Numbered from the stretch's first letter, positions 42,530 through 51,977 are shown. The stretch: 64,000 nt of DNA from an uncultured Chitinophaga sp. (GCF_937898475.1 NZ_CALEJS010000033.1:135202-199201); one strand, 5' to 3'. Notes: generated by a model not told the origin, from the letters alone. Made by a program: numbers and translations.

Positions 42530-45022
42530 TTAACGGCCATACACCAACGCCATTACCGGGGCAGTTGCCGAGATCAGGAAATTATCGAACGCCATATTGG
42601 CCGCATGCGTCCGCAGCCCCGCCTTCCCGCTGATGATGGGCGAAGGGTCTGTATAATCTATCACCGGCGTAGCCATGTCATTCAGGTATATCTTGATGTT
42701 GGCGCCATTCAGCACGGCCCGCAGCTTATAGAACTGTCCGGGTGTAAGCGCCTGCGATTTGTACGAAAGAGAGGTCCAGTTATAGTTCTGTTTACCCAGC
42801 ACAATACCGCCCGCTTCGATCCCTGCATAATAGCCCTGGAAATAATCAGAGCTCAGCGCAGTGGAATTGCCAAATTCTGCGGCAGCAGGATTACGCACCC
42901 GGAAGATCAGTCCCCCGTTGCCCGATGCAGGACATTGTACATCCGCCTCCACCGTATAATCCGTCCAGCCCACATTCCCCATGGTCCTTTTGCCAAAGCC
43001 GTTGATGGTAGCCCTGCCGGATGAAATAGCATAAGCGCCGTTCGTATAGTTCCATAAGGTAGAGAAACTACCGGAGTCAAAATTATCTGAACCGCCGGGC
43101 ACCGTAGTAGCCCCTGATTCGAACTTCAATGTGGAGAAATCAAATTCACCTTCTACCGTTTCTATGCGGATGCTGTGATTGCCCGCAGGCAGGTTCAGGT
43201 TCTTTAAAACCGCCGTACGCCAGGCAGACCAAGCCCCGGTGGCAGGGATGGCCACGATGTCTGAAACAGGGGCGCCATCGCAGTAAACACGCACTTTACA
43301 GGAGGTGAAGGTAGTGGCGTATCTTATTCCAAGATGATAAGGGCCTGCCGACTGCACATTTACATTGTACTGGTACCACTCGCCAGTCTGGTTCCAGCCT
43401 ATATTCTGCCCGCCTTCCTCACAGTCGCGTATATCCACCCGGTCTGCACGGTATTTACCGCCAATATTCTCATTAGTCAGATCATGGTAGCCTGCTCCTT
43501 CTCCGCCTTCATTGTAATGCACGGCAGGAATGGTGCCGGGCACCGGTTTATAGAAGCTGAATACGCCGCTGCCATTTACGCGATTGCTGAACGCAGTGTA
43601 ACCAAAGTCAGCGTGGTCGTGATAAGTAGTAACCCCTATCTTGCCGCCTGCTGTGATATTGGCGCTACGGGTAGACTTCAGCATACCATCTACATAGATC
43701 CTGAAGGTAGTGCCCTCTTTCTCCACACGTATTACATGCCATTTCTGGTAATCCCAGCCCGCAGGAAGCGGGATGGCATTAACACCGATAGACACGCCGT
43801 TCACTTTGATATCTGTTTCCAGCGTATTGTTAAAGCTGCTCAGCAAGGCGGAACCATAGGTATTTTCATCAATGTAGGAAAACACCGCGCCAAAGCGGGC
43901 GTCATTTCCGCCCCTGCTCATTTCCTTCATGTTGAATTCTGCTGTATAATTGGCGGCGGTAGCAGCGGTGGTTACCTGGCGGTACCACTGTAAAGTGGTT
44001 TTATTATCCTGCCACATCAGTTCCTGGTTGTAGATGCCCCAGTTACCACCGTTGATGTTGGTCCAGTTGCCGCCAATGGCCGTTCTGTCAAAGCGGTCAT
44101 AAAATGTGGGCATGGCGGGAGATGGCTGTGTCCAGTTGGTAGGGCCGTATACCAGCAGCTTGTTGCCGTTGAAGCCCATGGGATCGATGTTCAGTTTCCT
44201 GTTGGGTCCTACAATGCTGCTGGGCCCTAAAAGGTTATGATAGGCAATGAACCAGGTATCCAGGTCCGGGCCAATGAAAGACCCGCTATGCCCCAAACCA
44301 AAGAAAGCGCCTTCCGTATTCAGCACAATGGGATTGTTATCTCCGGCGGTGTAGCTGCCCAAGGGACTGGTAGCCGTGGCATAGTGAACGCGGTAGCCCC
44401 TGCTGAAAACATGGTTACCCGTATAGGTCAGGTAGTAAAGACCGTTACGTTTAAATAGCGTGGAGGCTTCCGTCCACCCGTTCAGCGATGTGCCGCTTAA
44501 GGTGGCCCCGCCGCCGCTGATGGATAGCGGGCCGCTCATGACAGCGCCCTGTATGCCGCTGCCCCCTGCATAGGTAAAATACAGCTGCGCATTATCGTCT
44601 ATAAATACAGAGCCGTCTATGGTGCGGCCCAGGTTGCCGGTTTGCACGGTAAAGGGGCCCGTCGGACTGGGAGCTGAGAGTATATAATGCCCATTCCCTG
44701 CCGGGGAAGTGTACATGTAGAAGGTGCCGTTCCAGTAGATCACCTCCGGGGCGTAGGCGCCTTTGGAGAGGGTAACAGTATTGGCTACACAGAGCCCTTC
44801 GTAGTTCCAGCTGACAAGGTCCCAGCTGCTCCAGCATTTAACCCCGGTTTGATCATCACGGGTGCTGCAGTACAGGTAGAATTTGCCCCTGAACTTAAGG
44901 ATGTAGGGGTCGCCGATACCGTATTCGCCCCATTCCTGGGGAAGTGTGCGGGGGTTGATCACCTGGCCATAGGTAAACAGGGAACAGATCAATAAAATAA
45001 TGATCGTAGTAATGGTTTTCAT
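42530..45022 (-). CDS. secreted GH43 glycosidase with CBM6 and two LamG/DUF1080-like domains
   Basis: 830 residues with a signal peptide (about 1-19, ending FTYG). GH43 five-bladed propeller (about 25-305) with the catalytic set Asp38 (GIGDPYI, base), Asp136 (TIDGS, pKa modulator) and Glu185 (WTEASTL, acid). Then a concanavalin-like domain (about 310-485, FYDRFDRTAIGGNW...YHDHADFGYTAFSN), a CBM6-like domain (about 500-640, HYNEGGEGAGYHD...VDIRDCEEGG...GEWYQYNVNV) and a second concanavalin-like domain (about 650-820). Arabinan/xylan-type hemicellulose side chains are likely substrates. No SusC/D pair is nearby, so it is not in a visible PUL. Confidence 0.9.
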   Translation of the reverse strand: MKTITTIIILLICSLFTYGQVINPRTLPQEWGEYGIGDPYILKFRGKFYLYCSTRDDQTGVKCWSSWDLVSWNYEGLCVANTVTLSKGAYAPEVIYWNGTFYMYTSPAGNGHYILSAPSPTGPFTVQTGNLGRTIDGSVFIDDNAQLYFTYAGGSGIQGAVMSGPLSISGGGATLSGTSLNGWTEASTLFKRNGLYYLTYTGNHVFSRGYRVHYATATSPLGSYTAGDNNPIVLNTEGAFFGLGHSGSFIGPDLDTWFIAYHNLLGPSSIVGPNRKLNIDPMGFNGNKLLVYGPTNWTQPSPAMPTFYDRFDRTAIGGNWTNINGGNWGIYNQELMWQDNKTTLQWYRQVTTAATAANYTAEFNMKEMSRGGNDARFGAVFSYIDENTYGSALLSSFNNTLETDIKVNGVSIGVNAIPLPAGWDYQKWHVIRVEKEGTTFRIYVDGMLKSTRSANITAGGKIGVTTYHDHADFGYTAFSNRVNGSGVFSFYKPVPGTIPAVHYNEGGEGAGYHDLTNENIGGKYRADRVDIRDCEEGGQNIGWNQTGEWYQYNVNVQSAGPYHLGIRYATTFTSCKVRVYCDGAPVSDIVAIPATGAWSAWRTAVLKNLNLPAGNHSIRIETVEGEFDFSTLKFESGATTVPGGSDNFDSGSFSTLWNYTNGAYAISSGRATINGFGKRTMGNVGWTDYTVEADVQCPASGNGGLIFRVRNPAAAEFGNSTALSSDYFQGYYAGIEAGGIVLGKQNYNWTSLSYKSQALTPGQFYKLRAVLNGANIKIYLNDMATPVIDYTDPSPIISGKAGLRTHAANMAFDNFLISATAPVMALVYGR

Positions 45023-45151
45023 AACAGTGGATTTAGTGCCTTAAATAAATATAAAAATCAGCAGCCTTGCCTGTTATTCATGGTTGATCATTACTTATTC
45101 ATTTCTTATCAAATTCCTGTTAAAACTAAGACATAAAAGAACACCTCCGGC

Positions 45152-45183
45152 AAAAAAAGAGACCGTCTGGAAAAGACAGTCTC
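45152..45183 (-). terminator. rho-independent terminator of the small secreted protein gene
   Basis: GAGACCGTCT (45159-45168) pairs with AGACAGTCTC (45174-45183), one internal mismatch, 5-base loop. On the minus strand it is followed by a T-run (45158-45152). It is 39 bp after the stop at 45223. Confidence 0.8.
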
Positions 45184-45222
45184 GTAATAAATCAGTATCA
45201 ATGTATTGATAACAACCTGTTA

Positions 45223-45603
45223 TCATGGGCAGCCGGCAGAGTTTACAAAGTAATACTCTGCACTGGTGCTGTTATCTGACCAGCGGTAGTAGTAATAACA
45301 CTTCCACTCATGGGTCGTATCATTCCACTCGCTCCTGGAAAATATTATTTGTCCGATCTCACATACCCCGTTCACTAATTTTCTGTCCTGACCGTCACAG
45401 CCGGGTTTATTTACAGCGGTATAAGGGTTCCGCATCTGCGGTGCTGCGGGCAGCGCCTTCTGTTTGGTCGAAACTGTTTTCGCCGGGGCGCCGATTGCCA
45501 GGCTGTTTTGCGGGGTGGCAGCAGTTGCCGCTGTTGTTGTCTGGGCCATTGATGCATGCAGGAATAGGAGCATGGAGGCCATGCTTAGCAATAGGTGTTT
45601 CAT
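45223..45603 (-). CDS. small secreted Cys-containing protein
   Basis: 126 residues with a signal peptide (about 1-20, ending ASMAQ), an Ala/Thr-rich linker and a compact C-terminal part with four Cys (GCDGQ, GVCEIG, WKCYYYY, SAGCP). The aromatic run CYYYYRWSDNST and the Cys pattern suggest a disulfide-stabilised surface domain. No family is recognised. The upstream gap (45604-45738) holds no other feature; the gene has its own terminator. Confidence 0.65.
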   Translation of the reverse strand: MKHLLLSMASMLLFLHASMAQTTTAATAATPQNSLAIGAPAKTVSTKQKALPAAPQMRNPYTAVNKPGCDGQDRKLVNGVCEIGQIIFSRSEWNDTTHEWKCYYYYRWSDNSTSAEYYFVNSAGCP

Positions 45604-45738
45604 ACGGGTTATTTTGATGATGAAAAAAATTTTTATGTTGCCGGCTTTACAAACATATAAAACGTTTTCATATCAGGATCCTCCCGGAGGCTGCCGTTTT
45701 ACCAACGGTAGCGGATTGTCTACTAACGGTTGCGGGCA

Positions 45739-45773
45739 TAAAAAAAGCCGCTTCAAAATAGCTTTGAAGCGGC
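45739..45773 (-). terminator. rho-independent terminator of the decarboxylase-oxidase operon
   Basis: GCCGCTTCAAA (45747-45757) pairs perfectly with TTTGAAGCGGC (45763-45773) around a 5-base loop. On the minus strand seven or more T follow (45746-45739). It is 24 bp after the oxidase stop. Confidence 0.93.
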
Positions 45774-45796
45774 TGCTGATGTTGATGGTGATCCCT

Positions 45797-47800
45797 TTAT
45801 TTGCAGGGGCAGATAAACGGATACTCCTTGTTGTCGATAATCGGCGGAATACCAAAGAAATCGTTCAGCACAGATTCCGAAGTGCAATAAGCGCCTTCCA
45901 CCCAGGCCTGGTCATTGGAATAGGCCTCTCCTACAATGAAGATATCTGCATCCGCGCCCTCTATCAGCTGCGAAGGCTTACGTATCTTCTGCTGTACATC
46001 GCATACATCATAGTGACCTGCATAAGCATGATAACCGGCATTGAACGGCGGCAAAGACCAGTCCATATATTTTGCCTCCAGCGGTTCCGGCACCATGGTA
46101 TAATCTGCCTGCGGACCAAAATGCACCTGTGCCATTTGTTTGCGCAGCATCTTCACCATCACGTCAGGTACTTTACGCGGACCTTCCAGTGGCTGATAGT
46201 TTTCTGAAACAGGCCTTTCACGTTGCCTGTTAGGCCCTATCTCCAGATCTGACCAGAAGCTGGTGAACTGTTCATCATCATAGCTGGCCAGCAGTCCGTA
46301 TACCGGTTTACCGCTCTGGTCCAGGGCATTGTTGCCGAAGTACACCACCTGGCGGATAGGCAGGTCTGTTACACTGGGCCCGATCGTATTCCGTTCGGCT
46401 GCTTTCAGCAGCTGTTCTTCCTGTACTACCGTCAGCCGTGCCTGTATGCAGGTCTCCACAGCTTTGATAAAGGCAGCTGCCGATGCATAAGGGGTTTCCA
46501 GGATGCTGACATTGTTAACATCGTTGCCCATGTCTGCAATGTAAGCCGGCGGAAAGCCATTCTTCTGCAGCTGGTCCAGCACATCCTGGGTCACCTCATA
46601 ACCGGTGATCTGCGCCGGGTAGGCGGGCGGGTTAGTGGCGTTCTCCGTCCACCAGGGCTCATGAAAGAACATCCCTACTTTATAGGACGGCTGCAGCACG
46701 GCAGATTCCAGGTACAGCTGTACTTTCCTGTGGTTCAGCACATCCAGTCCCTTATGCGCTATATAACGGGAAGCCTGCGCTACCAGCTCTATGGCGTAAC
46801 GGGGCATTGCCAGCCAGGCGGCTGTTGTAGTCCGTGGTTCGCCGGATGCTTTATTCGGGTGCTCGCGGGTAGCTATTGTATAAGTGATCACGTTATCGAT
46901 CACCAGGATGGAATGCAGGCGTGTATCCGGGTAGTAGTCAAATTTAACCTGCTTCTCCTTTGCCAGTTTTTCAATGGCATTGAACAGGGCGTTGAACATG
47001 CTGGAATACCCATGCGTAAGCGTACGGTATTCTGTGCCCGGTGTGAATTCGTTATTGGCCTGGAAAGCCACTGCGGAGTTCCAGTTGATCACGTTGGATG
47101 TATAACCGTTACCGTCAGAAGTATATTTATATCCTTCTGATCCCAGCTGGTCAAACATCAGGTTCCAGTAACCGATGTCTTTCAGGTGATCACCTTTCTT
47201 ATAAACGGAGCTGTCCGGCAGCTCGGCCCTGATCTTCCCATTGCGGTAAAAATCGCACCACTCCAGCCTGGTTTGCGGGCCTGAATCGGCGGTTACCGCC
47301 AGGCTTTCCACGATATTGAAACCGGTATCGGGTGAGGATGCCGCACCATAGTTCTGTACATTATAGGGCGCCGGGTTGGAGGAAGAAATATCGTTCAGGT
47401 ACATATTCTTCGTACGCAGGTAGAACAAGGGGTTGGTGGATTCATTAAAGGGCACGGAAAATTTCTTCAGGTCCAGCTTCTCAATAACGGTCGTTACTAA
47501 ACGATGCCCGCCGCCTTTAGGCGTACCGTCCCAATAAGAATAGCGCATACCGCCCAGCTCCAGGTAAGATTTTGTTTTATCGTCCTGGTAATGCCAGGTA
47601 CAGATACGTGCGCCGGCGGCGCGGGTGCCGGGGTTTTCTTTATTGAAAGCATATTTGCCCCAGTCAAACAGTTCCAGTGTATCGCCCGGCTGTAATTGTT
47701 TGGCGGAAGCCTTTTCAGTATTATTCATGCTGTCCAGTAATCGCCAGGCAGTATAAAGCCCTGCCGCCCCGGCTCCGAAGATGGAATACTTCTTTCCCAT
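45797..47800 (-). CDS. FAD-dependent amino-acid-oxidase-like flavoprotein
   Basis: 667 residues, no signal peptide. FAD-binding Rossmann motif at the very start (SIFGAGAAGLYTAWRLL, G9-x-G11-x-x-G14), an ELGGMRYSYW block that matches the GG/R motif of flavin amine oxidases, and a C-terminal IFIVGEAYSNDQAWVEGAYCTSESVL segment that closes the FAD site. It is longer than typical MAO/LAAO proteins (about 450-550). Related enzymes oxidise L-amino acids to imino/keto acids with release of H2O2. It is the second gene of an operon after a keto-acid decarboxylase, 42 bp apart, which supports an amino-acid to aldehyde route. Substrate unknown. Confidence 0.75.
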   Translation of the reverse strand: MGKKYSIFGAGAAGLYTAWRLLDSMNNTEKASAKQLQPGDTLELFDWGKYAFNKENPGTRAAGARICTWHYQDDKTKSYLELGGMRYSYWDGTPKGGGHRLVTTVIEKLDLKKFSVPFNESTNPLFYLRTKNMYLNDISSSNPAPYNVQNYGAASSPDTGFNIVESLAVTADSGPQTRLEWCDFYRNGKIRAELPDSSVYKKGDHLKDIGYWNLMFDQLGSEGYKYTSDGNGYTSNVINWNSAVAFQANNEFTPGTEYRTLTHGYSSMFNALFNAIEKLAKEKQVKFDYYPDTRLHSILVIDNVITYTIATREHPNKASGEPRTTTAAWLAMPRYAIELVAQASRYIAHKGLDVLNHRKVQLYLESAVLQPSYKVGMFFHEPWWTENATNPPAYPAQITGYEVTQDVLDQLQKNGFPPAYIADMGNDVNNVSILETPYASAAAFIKAVETCIQARLTVVQEEQLLKAAERNTIGPSVTDLPIRQVVYFGNNALDQSGKPVYGLLASYDDEQFTSFWSDLEIGPNRQRERPVSENYQPLEGPRKVPDVMVKMLRKQMAQVHFGPQADYTMVPEPLEAKYMDWSLPPFNAGYHAYAGHYDVCDVQQKIRKPSQLIEGADADIFIVGEAYSNDQAWVEGAYCTSESVLNDFFGIPPIIDNKEYPFICPCK

Positions 47801-47842
47801 AGAATAGTGTTTTGAGGGTGAAAAAACGTTTAAATGCGTCGA

Positions 47843-49561
47843 TCAGCTTTCTGTTCCAAGCCGGTACATCTGGCGGGGAAGATCCTTTTCGGGGATCACC
47901 ACTTCTACCAGGGCTGGTTTATCAGTGAGCGCCCAGATCTTCGGCAATGCGGCATTCAGTTCGTCAACGGTGGTAACGCGGAATCCCTCTGCGCCAAAGG
48001 CCTTGGCAAGGGCCAGGTAATCCCATTTTGGCAGGATGTCGAATGTATCAAAGGTATGCTCCGGGCCAGGCTTGAAGGAATTGATATCCACATATACCTG
48101 TTCAATAGCGTAAACGGCATTGCTCATTACGAAGACCACGGCATTGAGTTTGTTCCTGGCCAGGGTGGAGAGCGACTGGCATATCATCATGAAGCCGCCA
48201 TCGCCCGCTATGGTCCAGGCGCGTTTACCGCTGCCCAGCTGCGCGCCGGATGCAGCGCCGGTTTCATAGCCGATGATCTGCCAGGCGGCAGAAGCCAGGA
48301 AACTGTTCTGCGATAAACCGTAGGCATTTGTAGCCACATACATGGCAGAGCTGATGCCGAAGGTCATGACAATCTGGTTCAGCAGCTTATTTTGCTGCAG
48401 GAACTGCATGGAGTGCTGGAAGAAACGGTTGTAGGTAATGGTTTGCGGACTTGCATCCCAATACGGATCTGAATTAGACAGCCAGGGCTCCGGGAACTTT
48501 GGCTGTGGTGGCGCCGTTACATTCAGCGGATAGGTGTTCACCTTTTTGAAACGGGTGAGCAGGGCGTCCATAAAATCCTCCATGGTCACGTCTTTGTAGA
48601 TAAAGTAACCCGCCCTGATCTGCTCCGTAGTGGCCAGCACCATATTGGGATACTTGTTCTCAACGAACCAGAGGTAATCATCCGTCATGATCGTGCCCAG
48701 GGTAAGGATACAATCTGATTGCTCCACAATGTTACGGACGCTTTCAATGGAGGCGGCGTCTGAATAGGTGCCGATAAACTTATCGCCGCCTTCATCCAGC
48801 ACGGTTTTACCCAGGGAGGTGGTGGTGTACAGGAAACCGCTGGCGTCGATCAGGTCCTGCAGCAGGCCGGATAAGCCGTGGCGCAGTACTTCCACGCCCG
48901 CAAAGATCAGGGGATTTTTGGCGGCAGCGATCTGCGACCAGGCCTGATCCACAGCATTCAACAGCGCCAGCGGATCACTGCTGCGTTTCAGCGGCTCCAG
49001 CGGCTTGTCTGGCGGCGGCAGACAGGGTTCTCCCCATACTTCCTTGTAGCATTCAATGAACACCGGCCTTTTGTGCGTGATGGCGGCAATGAGCAGCCGG
49101 TCTATTTTCTCTCCTGCTCCGGCGGAAGTGCTGAGCGTTTCAGCTGCAACCGTTACCTGTTTGTACACTTCCTGGTCGGCCGCCAGGTTGCCGGTGGAGT
49201 GATGATACAGCACGTCGTACATGTTGGTGATACGACGGGCATCTGCACCGGGTGTGGCGCTGATCACTACAACGGGGCTGCGTTCAACATAAGCGCCCCC
49301 AATGCCATTCAGGGCAATGAAGGTACTCACCCCGTACTGCAGGGATACCGCGGCCAGTCCCCTGGTACGGCCATAGGCATCGGCGGCATAACCGGCGTCC
49401 AGCTCATTGATACAGCCAATCGCTGTTACACCGTCAAAATGTTCAAGGGCCTGGGTAAAATGTTTAACGTAATCGCCGGGAATCTGGAAGACCTCCGTAA
49501 CGTTGAGTTGTTTTAACCGTGTAAGCAAGTAATCTGCAACGGTAAAATTCTGCTTTTGCAT
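47843..49561 (-). CDS. thiamine-diphosphate 2-keto-acid decarboxylase (indole/phenylpyruvate type)
   Basis: 572 residues, typical for the PDC/IpdC family. Catalytic Glu53 in INELDAGYAADAYGR. The decarboxylase-specific HH pair His120-His121 in LYHHSTGN, which separates this group from acetolactate synthases. ThDP/Mg motif GDGGFMMICQSLSTL...VVFVMSNAVYAIEQ near the end. It removes CO2 from a 2-keto acid to give an aldehyde. As the first gene of an operon with an amino-acid-oxidase-like enzyme, it could take that enzyme's keto acid. Which amino acid (aromatic or branched) cannot be read. Confidence 0.88.
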   Translation of the reverse strand: MQKQNFTVADYLLTRLKQLNVTEVFQIPGDYVKHFTQALEHFDGVTAIGCINELDAGYAADAYGRTRGLAAVSLQYGVSTFIALNGIGGAYVERSPVVVISATPGADARRITNMYDVLYHHSTGNLAADQEVYKQVTVAAETLSTSAGAGEKIDRLLIAAITHKRPVFIECYKEVWGEPCLPPPDKPLEPLKRSSDPLALLNAVDQAWSQIAAAKNPLIFAGVEVLRHGLSGLLQDLIDASGFLYTTTSLGKTVLDEGGDKFIGTYSDAASIESVRNIVEQSDCILTLGTIMTDDYLWFVENKYPNMVLATTEQIRAGYFIYKDVTMEDFMDALLTRFKKVNTYPLNVTAPPQPKFPEPWLSNSDPYWDASPQTITYNRFFQHSMQFLQQNKLLNQIVMTFGISSAMYVATNAYGLSQNSFLASAAWQIIGYETGAASGAQLGSGKRAWTIAGDGGFMMICQSLSTLARNKLNAVVFVMSNAVYAIEQVYVDINSFKPGPEHTFDTFDILPKWDYLALAKAFGAEGFRVTTVDELNAALPKIWALTDKPALVEVVIPEKDLPRQMYRLGTES

Positions 49562-49825
49562 TTTTTTCGGTTTATGTAATTGAGGGAATACAGTGGTGTA
49601 GCTGTTTTACGATGGAAAACAGGGAATCAGTATCATGGGATCTGTTGTGGTTGCATTCTACGTTTTCATATGACAAGTCAGGGTCTTCTATCTACGGGGA
49701 TGGAAGATAGTGATTTTTTAAACACCCGGAAAAATTAAATGATTGACAAACAGTTCAGATAACTTTATCCTGTTCCTGTATGCTATTATTTATTGTGTAT
49801 ATTTAACGGCTTCAAATCCTGACCT

Positions 49826-49948
49826 ATGAATTTTATCAAGCGGCTGTTCCGCAGCAATATGGTTGATTGTCCCCGATGCCTGGGAAAAGGTAAAGTTGAC
49901 CTGGAAGATCTATTAAACACTACCGAAAATGACAGCCAATGGGACTAG
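49826..49948 (+). CDS. 40-residue zinc-knuckle-like peptide
   Basis: MNFIKRLFRSNMVDCPRCLG then KGKVDLEDLLN and an acidic end. CPRCLGKGK is half of a DnaJ-type CxxCxGxG zinc finger; a full finger needs a second pair, absent here. So it may be a truncated member of a two-knuckle family or bind zinc as a dimer. Its last 10 bases overlap the next gene's start, which suggests coupling. A weak promoter-like TATATTTA lies at 49798-49805. The 264 bp before it (49562-49825) hold nothing else I can support. Confidence 0.5.
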   Translation: MNFIKRLFRSNMVDCPRCLGKGKVDLEDLLNTTENDSQWD

Positions 49949-50550
49949 AATCATATCTATTCAATATCGAATTTAAAGATCCGGTTTTGGAGCAAGACAT
50001 CATTGGTCTATTTGAAAGAACAGGCATGAAGCACCTGGATGATAAGTTCAATAAACGAACCGCTGAAAATTATGGCGCTTACTACTTTGAACTAAGGACT
50101 GAAAATGGTTTAACCGAGGCGCATTGTATACTAGGACCAACAGCGTCCGTATTGGAAGACTTCAGTCTGCGGTTTTCTATCGTCAGCCCCAGTACCGTAA
50201 TTGACCAGACCTTTGATCTGCTCAGGAAACTAAATGATATCAGGTCAATTAAAGTCCAGGACACTGAAATTAAAAATCATAGATACCGGCAATTACGCAT
50301 AGCAGGAAAAGTTGACAATTGGTTTCGGGGGCTTGAAGGTACAGACGAGGAAGCGGAAATTGAGCAATCCTCTTATATTGAAATAGACGCGGAAAAGTTT
50401 CTTCAAAATCAGCCTGGAATAATGAAACGGCAGATAATCGCCAATAACGATAAAGGAGAAGTGATTGAAGGCGGTGATAAAACTATCCGTTTCATTGAGA
50501 AAAAAGGTTTGTTTCACCGCTTTCTTGGTTGGATAAAGAATGAATTATAA
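49939..50550 (+). CDS. unknown cytoplasmic protein
   Basis: 203 residues, no signal peptide. The start MGLESYLFNIEFKDPVLEQDIIGLFERTGM is followed by alternating strands (YGAYYFELRTENGLTEAHCILGP, DFSLRFSIVSPSTVIDQTFDLLRKL) and a charged C-terminus (RFIEKKGLFHRFLGWIKNEL). No family is recognised. It overlaps the 40-residue gene by 10 bases and lies at the head of an AT-rich run of genes in one direction. Confidence 0.65.
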   Translation: MGLESYLFNIEFKDPVLEQDIIGLFERTGMKHLDDKFNKRTAENYGAYYFELRTENGLTEAHCILGPTASVLEDFSLRFSIVSPSTVIDQTFDLLRKLNDIRSIKVQDTEIKNHRYRQLRIAGKVDNWFRGLEGTDEEAEIEQSSYIEIDAEKFLQNQPGIMKRQIIANNDKGEVIEGGDKTIRFIEKKGLFHRFLGWIKNEL

Positions 50551-50584
50551 TTACCTCAATTACTCCCATATACACTCAATACTT

Positions 50585-50833
50585 ATGACAGCAGAAAAAT
50601 TTGTAAAAGAATTTTCAAAACTGCAAACATCAGGACAACAAACGTTTATAGAAAGGACAACTGTTTACCCTGGTGATACCGTTGTCGCTGAAATCAGGCT
50701 AAGTTCCCCAGAACAATTTGCGGGACAACTCAAAGAGGGGATAACATTTGATTTTTTAGAAGGTGCAAGAATTATTGGCAAGGGAAAAATTCAACAAATT
50801 GTAAATAACCGGCTAAGAAAAGCCCACCCTTAA
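50585..50833 (+). CDS. small protein resembling an EF-Tu beta-barrel domain
   Basis: 82 residues from the ATG at 50585; an ATG at 50540 would overlap the previous gene and add 15 odd residues. YPGDTVVAEIRLSSPEQFAG followed by GITFDFLEGARIIGKGKIQQIVN resembles the last strands of EF-Tu domain III (F-E-G-x-R-x-I-G-x-G-x-I). It cannot be a translation factor alone, since there is no GTPase domain. Similar stand-alone domains exist as small hypothetical proteins in Bacteroidota. Function unknown; a decoy or immunity role is speculation. Confidence 0.6.
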   Translation: MTAEKFVKEFSKLQTSGQQTFIERTTVYPGDTVVAEIRLSSPEQFAGQLKEGITFDFLEGARIIGKGKIQQIVNNRLRKAHP

Positions 50834-50875
50834 TAAGGCTTTATCAGATGCCAATTATCAAATCAATATTTTAAT

Positions 50876-51973
50876 ATGGTAAATCCCAAAGACGTTCTGG
50901 TAGTTACAACATCTTCTGTTGACGGACTTAAAGTAAAACGGTACTTGAAACCTGTTTCTGCGCACATTGTTGCAGGGACAAACCTATTCAACGATTTTCT
51001 GGGCGGATTAACTGACGTTTTCGGCGGACGCTCTTACACTTACCAGAAACAATTGAGATCTCTTTACGAAGAAGCAATAGAACGAATAAAATTCGCAGCC
51101 TATGAAATCGGAGCAAACTGTATTGTTGGGTTGAATATAGACATGGACGAAATTTCAGGAAAAGGTAAGTCTATGTTCATGCTGACAGCAGTTGGAACCG
51201 CAGTCATTCTGGAAAAGGAAGTTGCAGAAAAAGCACACTTGCCAAAACCCGATGAAAAACCCGATCATGTTGGTCTTGAAAGAATCGACATTTTAAGATA
51301 CAAAAAAAAGATAATAGAAGAAGCAAACACCGGTAGCCTGTCGCTTAACGAATATGTCTGGAACTTCATCACTACAAACCAGGTCGATGAAGTGTTCCCA
51401 TTTCTCCTGAATAAGTTTACAACAACAATCGTAAATGACCACGGTCTTCTTGAAGCTACTAACCAATTTTACAAGCAGCTAGTCAGCTATATTGACGCCT
51501 TACCTGAACACAAAAAATTAGACCTGCTATATAATAGCATTAAAAATGAATCAAGCGAACTACTTACATCAAAACTATCCGATATAATTAACGAGCTAAA
51601 TCTGTTCGATTACAATTACAGCATGGAGCTGTTAAATAGTGATAATTTCCGGACAAAGAAGCGCGCCCTCCGCATCGTCACATACAACAAGCCATACTAT
51701 AATACCCAAGACATTCAGGAATTACAGCATATAAGGAGCTATATTCAACAGGCCTTCACCGAACGTGGCACCAGGACAACAAAAAAGCAGTTGTTATCGT
51801 CAAAAGAAAAGGAAGTATGGACTTGTGAATGCGGGAAAACCAGCGATATAGATACCTACTGCAACGGCTGCGGACAAGATATTTATGGCTTTAAGCAAAA
51901 TGAAATGAAACCAGCGGATGCAGATAATTATATTGGCGAAAAAATAGAACTTATTTCTGAATATATAAAATAG
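50876..51973 (+). CDS. YbjQ-like domain fused to a C-terminal zinc ribbon
   Basis: 365 residues. The first ~115 residues match the YbjQ/UPF0145 pattern: VVTTSSVDGLKVKRYLKPVSAHIVAGTNLFNDFLGGLTDVFGGRS, then RIKFAAYEIGANCIVGLNIDM. A helical middle part (about 150-300) has no recognised fold. The C-terminus has a zinc ribbon: Cys317-x-Cys319 ... Cys329-x-x-Cys332 (WTCECGK, YCNGCGQ). YbjQ proteins are usually about 105 residues, pentameric and of unknown role; the long fusion is unusual. No signal peptide. Confidence 0.75.
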   Translation: MVNPKDVLVVTTSSVDGLKVKRYLKPVSAHIVAGTNLFNDFLGGLTDVFGGRSYTYQKQLRSLYEEAIERIKFAAYEIGANCIVGLNIDMDEISGKGKSMFMLTAVGTAVILEKEVAEKAHLPKPDEKPDHVGLERIDILRYKKKIIEEANTGSLSLNEYVWNFITTNQVDEVFPFLLNKFTTTIVNDHGLLEATNQFYKQLVSYIDALPEHKKLDLLYNSIKNESSELLTSKLSDIINELNLFDYNYSMELLNSDNFRTKKRALRIVTYNKPYYNTQDIQELQHIRSYIQQAFTERGTRTTKKQLLSSKEKEVWTCECGKTSDIDTYCNGCGQDIYGFKQNEMKPADADNYIGEKIELISEYIK

Positions 51974-51977
51974 GCAA

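Noticed and set aside
42530..45022. Polysaccharide utilisation locus around the GH43 gene
   Set aside because: No SusC/SusD pair, sugar transporter or linked regulator lies next to it.
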